This document shows positions 7,184 through 10,189 of a stretch of 10,189 nucleotides of DNA, in pieces (positions within the stretch are counted from its first letter, which is position 1; each line of letters begins with the position of its first letter). The notes below the pieces were generated by a model. That model was not told the DNA's origin, searched no databases, and saw nothing but the letters and a program-made list of their open reading frames with translations. The position numbers and the translations under genes are program-made. The stretch is from an uncultured Oceanospirillaceae bacterium (GTDB taxonomy: Bacteria; Pseudomonadota; Gammaproteobacteria; Pseudomonadales; Balneatricaceae), in NCBI GenBank assembly GCA_946221045.1, contig CAMIIY010000044.1, positions 1 to 10,189 on the forward strand, written 5' to 3'.

Positions 7184-7213
7184 TTGCATTTCTCAGATCT
7201 TGTGAAATAATAC
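7184..7213 (+). promoter_or_regulatory. recA sigma-70 promoter
   Basis: The -35 element TTGCAT (7184-7189) and -10 element TAATAC (7208-7213) are 18 bp apart; AATAAT at 7206-7211 with a 16-bp spacer is an alternative -10. The -10 runs into the LexA box, the same arrangement as at E. coli recA, so LexA binding would block the polymerase. Confidence 0.75.
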
Positions 7214-7230
7214 TGTCCAAACATACAGTA
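7211..7230. promoter_or_regulatory. LexA operator (SOS box) of recA
   Basis: TACTGT-CCAAACAT-ACAGTA is an exact match to the gammaproteobacterial CTGT-N8-ACAG consensus, with the outer TA/TA also symmetric. It overlaps the -10 and transcription start region, 37 bp before the recA ATG. It indicates that the organism has a LexA-controlled SOS response of the E. coli/Pseudomonas type. I saw no second match to this consensus in the other intergenic regions of the window. Confidence 0.95.
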
Positions 7231-7267
7231 TTTTCCTTTGCCCAAGATATAAATCAGCAGGTGGATA

Positions 7268-8317
7268 ATGGACGCGAATCGTAAAAAAGCACTTGATGCA
7301 GCTCTGAGTCAAATTGAACGGCAGTTCGGCAAGGGCGCAGTCATGCGCATGGGGGATCAGCCCAGAGAAGCGATTCCATCCGTCTCGACCGGTTCGTTGG
7401 GGCTGGATATCGCCCTGGGTATTGGCGGTTTGCCTTATGGTCGTGTGGTTGAAATCTATGGCCCTGAGTCATCAGGTAAAACAACCCTGACACTGCAGGT
7501 GATTGCAGAGGCGCAGAAGCAGGGCAAAACCTGTGCTTTTGTGGATGCTGAGCATGCCCTGGACCCCATCTATGCAGAAAAGCTAGGTGTGGATGTGGAG
7601 AGTCTGCTGGTATCACAGCCGGATACAGGGGAGCAGGCTCTCGAAATCACCGATATGCTGGTGCGCTCAAATGCGGTGGATGTAATTATTGTTGACTCCG
7701 TAGCAGCTCTGGTCCCTCGGGCTGAGATTGAGGGCGAAATGGGTGATTCCCATGTTGGTCTGCAGGCGCGACTGATGTCTCAGGCATTGCGTAAGCTGAC
7801 GGGCAATGTGAAAAGCTCGAACTGTTTGCTGGTCTTCATTAACCAGATTCGAATGAAGATTGGTGTGATGTTTGGTAACCCTGAAACCACCACGGGTGGT
7901 AACGCTCTTAAGTTCTATGCCTCTGTCCGTTTGGATATTCGTCGTACGGGTGCAATCAAGTCCGGTGACGAGGTGGTGGGTAACGAAACCCGCGTCAAAG
8001 TGGTCAAAAATAAAGTATCCCCTCCGTTCCGTCAGGCGGATTTCCAGATTATGTATGGTCAGGGAATCTATCATATGGGCGAGGTTATTGATCTGGGTGT
8101 GAAAGAGGGCCTGATTGATAAATCAGGTGCCTGGTATGCCTATAATGGTGAAAAAATCGGCCAGGGTAAGGCGAATGCAGCAAAATACCTGGAAGATAAC
8201 CCGGCAGTTGCAACTGAAGTAGAGGCAGAGATCAGGCGTCGGCTGCTAAATGTGAGCAAACCGGAAAAGGCTGAAGAGACTGAGGATTCATCAAGCGCCC
8301 AACTTGATCTGTCCTGA
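7268..8317 (+). CDS. recA: Recombinase RecA
   Basis: Forms ATP-dependent filaments on single-stranded DNA, carries out homologous strand exchange and triggers LexA self-cleavage. It has 349 residues, the usual length. Walker A GPESSGKT is at 65-72, the catalytic-glutamate segment FVDAEHALD at 91-99 gives Glu95 (Glu96 in E. coli), and Walker B VIIVD is at 139-143. DNA-binding loop L1 lies near 156-164 (EGEMGDSHV) and loop L2 near 192-210 ([19 protein letters not shown]). The C-terminal tail is acidic ([11 protein letters not shown]), as expected for the self-inhibitory tail. ATG 7268 has AGGTGG (7259-7264) three nt upstream. It is controlled by the SOS box described separately and followed by a strong terminator before recX. 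Confidence 0.99.
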   Translation: MDANRKKALDAALSQIERQFGKGAVMRMGDQPREAIPSVSTGSLGLDIALGIGGLPYGRVVEIYGPESSGKTTLTLQVIAEAQKQGKTCAFVDAEHALDPIYAEKLGVDVESLLVSQPDTGEQALEITDMLVRSNAVDVIIVDSVAALVPRAEIEGEMGDSHVGLQARLMSQALRKLTGNVKSSNCLLVFINQIRMKIGVMFGNPETTTGGNALKFYASVRLDIRRTGAIKSGDEVVGNETRVKVVKNKVSPPFRQADFQIMYGQGIYHMGEVIDLGVKEGLIDKSGAWYAYNGEKIGQGKANAAKYLEDNPAVATEVEAEIRRRLLNVSKPEKAEETEDSSSAQLDLS

Positions 8318-8330
8318 TTAATATATGTTT

Positions 8331-8356
8331 AAAAAGGCCCATAAGGGCCTTTTTTT
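8331..8356 (+). terminator. Rho-independent terminator between recA and recX
   Basis: AAAAAGGCCC (8331-8340), loop ATAA, GGGCCTTTTT (8345-8354), with T continuing to 8356, forms a perfect ten-pair hairpin with a U-tract. The A-run on the other side means it could also work on the reverse strand. In E. coli a terminator at this place lets only a small fraction of recA transcripts read into recX, keeping RecX far below RecA. The same control is likely here. Confidence 0.93.
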
Positions 8357-8374
8357 GTTTGAGGCCAGAGTGAA

Positions 8375-8833
8375 ATGGAAGCTGCAGAACTTAGAGTCGC
8401 TGCAATAAGGTTGCTGTCCAGACGTGAGTACAGCCGCTACGAACTGGAAAGGCGGTTTAATCAATCTGTAAATTCAGAGATTGTTGATAAAGTACTGGAT
8501 GAACTGGAAGCCTGTGGCTATCAGAGTGATAAACGCTTTACCGAGAGCTTTATTCGGCAGCGTGTAATGCAACGTTATGGCTGGCAACGCATCAGTTATG
8601 ACCTAAAGTCAAAAGGAGTGAGCGCAGAGCTTCAACAGGCATTGTATGAGTCGCTGGCAATTGAGTGGGTGGAGCTGGCATATGAAGCCTGGCAAAAACG
8701 CTTTCGTCAGCTTCCGGAACCTGGTGACCGAAAGGAGTACGCACGACAGATGCGTTACCTCTTACAACGGGGTTTTAGCAATGACGACGCTGCAAAGGCA
8801 CTGAGACTGGCAACTGAGACAGAAGCGGAGTAG
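8375..8833 (+). CDS. recX: Regulatory protein RecX
   Basis: Modulator that binds RecA filaments and limits their extension and activities, including LexA cleavage. It has 152 residues, close to P. aeruginosa RecX and a little shorter than the 166 of E. coli. It shows the all-helical repeat pattern of the family: RLLSRREYSRYELERRF near the N-terminus, then VLDELEACGYQSDKRFTESFIRQR, then YGWQRISYDLKSKGVS in the middle, and MRYLLQRGFSNDDAAKAL near the end. ATG 8375 is chosen; AGAG (8367-8370) and GAGG (8361-8364) lie 4 and 10 nt upstream. The gene begins 57 nt after the recA stop, just past the terminator, so expression probably depends on read-through from recA and rises with SOS induction. No separate promoter was seen. 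Confidence 0.95.
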   Translation: MEAAELRVAAIRLLSRREYSRYELERRFNQSVNSEIVDKVLDELEACGYQSDKRFTESFIRQRVMQRYGWQRISYDLKSKGVSAELQQALYESLAIEWVELAYEAWQKRFRQLPEPGDRKEYARQMRYLLQRGFSNDDAAKALRLATETEAE

Positions 8834-8860
8834 CCCGGGTACTGTTGCAGGGCAAAAAAG

Positions 8861-8890
8861 TTCGTACCTGAATCGTTCACGATATATACT
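8861..8890 (+). promoter_or_regulatory. Candidate alaS promoter
   Basis: TATACT (8885-8890) is a five-of-six -10 match. The best -35 at acceptable distance is TTCGTA (8861-8866, 18-bp spacer), which matches poorly. Transcription would start near 8897, giving a leader of about 80 nt that contains the inverted repeat at 8908-8941. Confidence 0.45.
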
Positions 8891-8907
8891 ATTGCGCCTT
8901 TTTAATG

Positions 8908-8941
8908 GTGATCAAACCTTACACCAACAGTAAGTGATCAC
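8908..8941. repeat. Imperfect inverted repeat in the alaS leader
   Basis: The outer arms GTGATCA (8908-8914) and TGATCAC (8935-8941) are perfectly complementary. Inside them TTAC (8919-8922) pairs with GTAA (8930-8933) around a seven-base loop, with an AACC/G asymmetric bulge between the two helices. TGATCA is itself palindromic, so the element is also two copies of one 6-bp site about 26 bp apart. No T-run follows, so it is not a terminator. It may be an operator or RNA leader structure for alaS. E. coli AlaRS is known to repress its own gene by binding a palindrome at the promoter; a link here is only inference. Confidence 0.55.
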
Positions 8942-8979
8942 TTCCAGAATTTTGATATGGATAGCATACGGTTCATCCC

Positions 8980-10189
8980 ATGAAATACATGACAAGTGCT
9001 GAGATCCGGCAGGCTTTTCTAGATTTTTTTAAAGCGCAGGGCCATGAAGTGGTGGCCAGCAGTTCACTGATCCCGGCGAATGACCCGACCCTGATGTTTA
9101 CCAATGCGGGTATGGTGCAGTTTAAGGATGTATTTCTGGGCAGTGATAAACGCAGTTACAGCCGCGCGACTTCATCCCAGCGCTGTGTTCGTGCAGGTGG
9201 CAAGCACAATGACCTTGAGAATGTAGGTTACACCGCGCGCCATCATACGTTTTTTGAAATGCTGGGTAACTTCAGTTTCGGTGATTATTTTAAACAGGAT
9301 GCTATTCGTTTTGCCTGGACCTTTCTGACCGAGGTGCTGGGGTTGCCGGCGGAACGTCTGTGGGTCACTGTGCATCACTCTGACGATGAAGCTGAACGTA
9401 TCTGGAAAGAAGAACTGGGCGTTGATCCAGCGCGTTTTTCCAAACTGGATGAAGATAATTTCTGGGCCATGGGTGATACCGGTCCATGCGGTCCCTGTAC
9501 GGAAATCTTTTTCGATCACGGTCCAGACGTTTGGGGTGGCCCTCCGGGCAGTCCGGAGGAAGATGGTGACCGCTACATCGAGATCTGGAATGTTGTATTT
9601 ATGCAGTACAACCGCAGTGCCGATGGTCAGATGGCGCCCCTGCCAAAACCATCGGTTGACACAGGTATGGGCCTGGAGCGAATTGCTGCGGTGATGCAGA
9701 ATGTTCACTCCAACTACGAAATTGATCTGTTCCAGAACCTGTTAAAAGCTACCGCTGCTGCTGTGGGTTGTAGTGATCTGGATAATAAATCCCTGCGCGT
9801 GATTGCAGATCATATTCGCTCCTGCTCATTCCTGATCACTGATGGTGTACTGCCTTCCAATGAAGGCGCGGGCTATGTCCTGCGGCGTATTATCCGTCGT
9901 GCGGTTCGTCACGGTAATAAACTCGGTGCCAAAGGTGCCTTCTTTAATACGCTGGTTGCTGCACTTGTGCAGGAGATGGGCGAGGCTTATCCGGAACTGG
10001 CAGCCAAACAGGCCCAGGTTGAGCGGGTGCTGCTGAAAGAAGAAGAACAGTTTGCCAAAACTCTGGATCACGGTATGCGGTTGTTGCAGGAAGTGATCGA
10101 CTCTTTGCAGGGCACTGAAATTCCGGGTGATACCGTTTTTAAACTCTATGATACCTACGGCTTCCCTGTAGACCTGACTGCGGATGTCG
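8980..10189 (+). CDS. alaS: Alanine--tRNA ligase, N-terminal part
   Basis: Class II aminoacyl-tRNA synthetase that charges tRNA-Ala in the cytoplasm. The first 403 codons are present; the gene runs off the window (whole enzyme about 870 residues), so the editing and C-Ala domains are not visible. The aminoacylation core is complete: [12 protein letters not shown] at 6-17, [19 protein letters not shown] at 27-45, motif 2 region with [21 protein letters not shown] (69-89) and [14 protein letters not shown] (91-104), then [19 protein letters not shown] (163-181), DTGMGLER (227-234), and motif 3 with [17 protein letters not shown] (296-312). The first ATG at 8980 is taken; Met4 at 8989 ([10 protein letters not shown]) aligns better with the N-terminus of homologues and could be the true start. 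Neither has a good Shine-Dalgarno. The leader has a candidate promoter and an inverted repeat. Confidence 0.97.
   Translation, partial: MKYMTSAEIRQAFLDFFKAQGHEVVASSSLIPANDPTLMFTNAGMVQFKDVFLGSDKRSYSRATSSQRCVRAGGKHNDLENVGYTARHHTFFEMLGNFSFGDYFKQDAIRFAWTFLTEVLGLPAERLWVTVHHSDDEAERIWKEELGVDPARFSKLDEDNFWAMGDTGPCGPCTEIFFDHGPDVWGGPPGSPEEDGDRYIEIWNVVFMQYNRSADGQMAPLPKPSVDTGMGLERIAAVMQNVHSNYEIDLFQNLLKATAAAVGCSDLDNKSLRVIADHIRSCSFLITDGVLPSNEGAGYVLRRIIRRAVRHGNKLGAKGAFFNTLVAALVQEMGEAYPELAAKQAQVERVLLKEEEQFAKTLDHGMRLLQEVIDSLQGTEIPGDTVFKLYDTYGFPVDLTADV

Noticed and set aside
7667..8074. Reverse-strand ORF opposite recA
   Set aside because: A shadow of the highly conserved recA sequence; no ribosome site or motif support.
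8834..8907. Terminator after recX
   Set aside because: There is a T-run near 8899-8903 but no stem directly in front of it.
9172..9708. Long reverse-strand ORF opposite alaS
   Set aside because: It is antisense to the conserved alaS catalytic core, and its protein shows no recognisable motif.

Overview
The window is a chromosomal housekeeping and stress-response block from a gammaproteobacterium. The gene order is pcm, a DUF368 membrane protein, nlpD, rpoS, a small conserved hypothetical, mutS (reverse strand), pncC, recA, recX, alaS. This matches the layout known around rpoS and recA in Pseudomonas-like gammaproteobacteria. The protein motifs (RpoS core, MutS numbering close to E. coli, a LexA box at recA) fit a marine Cellvibrionales or Pseudomonadales-type organism, but the exact family is a guess from memory. 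I see no mobile elements, tRNA or rRNA genes, CRISPR or phage genes.

Left part (1-3383): a tightly packed forward cluster. The end of pcm (protein repair) is followed after 9 nt by a DUF368 protein, a family recently linked to recycling of the undecaprenyl-phosphate carrier. Then, after 8 nt, comes nlpD (lipoprotein activator of a cell-wall amidase), and after 39 nt rpoS (stationary-phase sigma factor). A rho-independent terminator follows rpoS. The rpoS reading frame is interrupted: the acidic N-terminal segment and the sigma core lie in different frames, so the gene as given carries a +1 frameshift or is translated from an internal start.

Middle part (3384-7164): a roughly 0.2-kb non-coding stretch with a perfect palindrome, then a 105-residue conserved protein of unknown function whose stop codon abuts the stop codon of the convergent mutS. 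MutS (mismatch repair) starts with GTG and is divergent from pncC (NMN deamidase) across about 200 bp.

Right part (7165-10189): recA has a textbook promoter with an overlapping LexA operator. A strong terminator separates recA from recX, its inhibitor, and the first 403 codons of alaS follow. The alaS leader contains a long imperfect inverted repeat that could be an operator or attenuating hairpin.

Overall the region combines protein repair, envelope maintenance, general stress sigma, mismatch repair, SOS recombination and alanine charging. The gene content is ordinary. The points worth a second look are the broken rpoS N-terminus, the DUF368 gene next to nlpD, the unknown gene where pseudomonads carry fdxA, and the alaS leader repeat. 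I found no convincing previously undescribed system.
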